From assembly GCF_003996985.1 (NCBI RefSeq), contig NZ_RJJX01000003.1, positions 86,646 through 150,645 on the forward strand: 64,000 bases of DNA. The letters run 5' to 3'. Each line of letters begins with the position of its first letter. Position 1 is the first letter of the stretch. The notes under the pieces were generated by a model. That model searched no databases. It worked only from the letters and a program-made list of their open reading frames with translations, and was not told the DNA's origin. Both the position numbers and the translations under genes were made by a program. This DNA is from Ancylomarina longa (GTDB taxonomy: Bacteria; Bacteroidota; Bacteroidia; Bacteroidales; Marinifilaceae). Of this stretch, positions 63,657 to 64,000 are shown in pieces.

Positions 63657-64000
63657 TTACTTTCTGTTCATTACTTCATTTTGTTTCAGAATTGACTCCT
63701 TATGAATCATTCTTAAAAGCTGAACCATAAAGCTCTCCGAGATACCAAGCGTTTTTCCTAATTCAATTCCTCTCTCCCGAACCTTTTCCCATCTTTGAAG
63801 TTGAAGAATTTTCATGTTCTTTTCATGTTTGTATTCTCCGATTTCTTCGACAATTTTCATGCGCTGAGCAAGGAGTTCAATCAATTGAGCATCTACCGAA
63901 TCAATTTGATCTCTGAAATTTTCGAGACGATCCACTTCTGCGTCCTCCACACAATTCAATCTGCAAACCAAGCCTCTTAATACTTGATCTAAGTCCGCGG
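63657..64000 (-). CDS. Chorismate mutase domain, C-terminal part of a probable DAHP synthase-chorismate mutase
   Basis: The frame runs off the right edge of the window. The visible 114 residues form an AroQ-type chorismate mutase domain, with NFRDQIDSVDAQLIELLAQRMKIVEEIGEYK and the later MIHKESILKQ segment. Upstream residues read DLDQVLRGLVCRLNCVED, the linker seen in Bacteroidota DAHP synthase-chorismate mutase fusions. The N-terminal synthase domain would lie to the right. Together with aroK this belongs to the aromatic amino acid pathway. Confidence 0.8.
   Translation of the reverse strand, partial: ADLDQVLRGLVCRLNCVEDAEVDRLENFRDQIDSVDAQLIELLAQRMKIVEEIGEYKHEKNMKILQLQRWEKVRERGIELGKTLGISESFMVQLLRMIHKESILKQNEVMNRK

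Noticed and set aside
1-64000. Prophage, integrated element, defence or toxin-antitoxin system
   Set aside because: No integrase, capsid, restriction or toxin-like gene was recognised; gene content is housekeeping, respiratory and envelope-related.

Overview
The window looks like a chromosomal segment of a low-GC marine Bacteroidota, most likely of the Bacteroidales/Marinilabiliales type. Supporting signs are GldA/GldF/GldG, PorQ and a PorV/PorQ-like protein, a DUF5683 protein, a GlmU-like nucleotidyltransferase of the Bacteroidetes type, type B ribosomal protein L31, and start regions with TAnnTTTG promoter elements rather than sigma70 boxes. Most of it is housekeeping DNA. I see no phage, insertion sequence, CRISPR array or recognisable defence system.

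Layout. 0-6.5 kb: 3' end of obg, a PAP2 phosphatase, parE-parC (topoisomerase IV) and aroK. 6.5-10.5 kb: a HAD phosphatase facing a gldA-gldF-gldG operon. 11.1-15.3 kb (minus strand): parA-parB-DUF5683-LysM lytic transglycosylase. 15.4-24.9 kb (minus): a heptose-7-phosphate-kinase-like PfkB protein, priA, then cmk followed by one ORF encoding an IspH-PfkA fusion, then porQ, a YkgJ-type cysteine-cluster protein and an EamA transporter. 25-34.6 kb (plus, except a minus-strand tRNA-His): a DUF2975 gene broken by one stop codon with its small HTH regulator, an AlkD-like protein, a Bax-inhibitor-1 protein, a GNAT-like protein, rpmE2, the GlmU-like gene, lon and an AI-2E family permease. 35.3-37 kb: an epimerase lacking the usual catalytic tyrosine and a decayed cysH.

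37.5-57.6 kb is a respiratory island. On the plus strand are all components of an alternative complex III (ActA, B, C, D, F and a diheme ActE-like cytochrome), followed by a clade II-type nos cluster (nosZ, a small membrane protein, nosL, nosD, nosF, nosY). Converging on it from the minus strand are a SCO protein, caa3-type oxidase subunits I, III, IV and II (II fused to cytochrome c), heme o synthase and a small HMA-domain lipoprotein. The simplest reading is that ACIII oxidises menaquinol and feeds periplasmic cytochrome c, which passes electrons to O2 (caa3) or to N2O (NosZ), with SCO, NosL, NosD/F/Y and possibly the HMA protein supplying copper centres.

58-64 kb: a PorV/PorQ-like outer-membrane protein, pssA, a CPBP protease, a DUF3857/transglutaminase-like protein, and the chorismate mutase end of a probable DAHP synthase-chorismate mutase running off the right edge.

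Four intergenic tandem arrays stand out. Three have a period of 21 or 42 bp (16.68-17.03, 34.77-35.13 and 58.13-58.31 kb) and one has a 23 bp period (10.89-10.98 kb). All sit near the 3' ends of genes. A separate ladder of small perfect hairpins lies at 10.59-10.73 kb. The features I would look at first are the IspH-PfkA fusion, the ACIII-nos-caa3 island, these arrays and the two pseudogenes.
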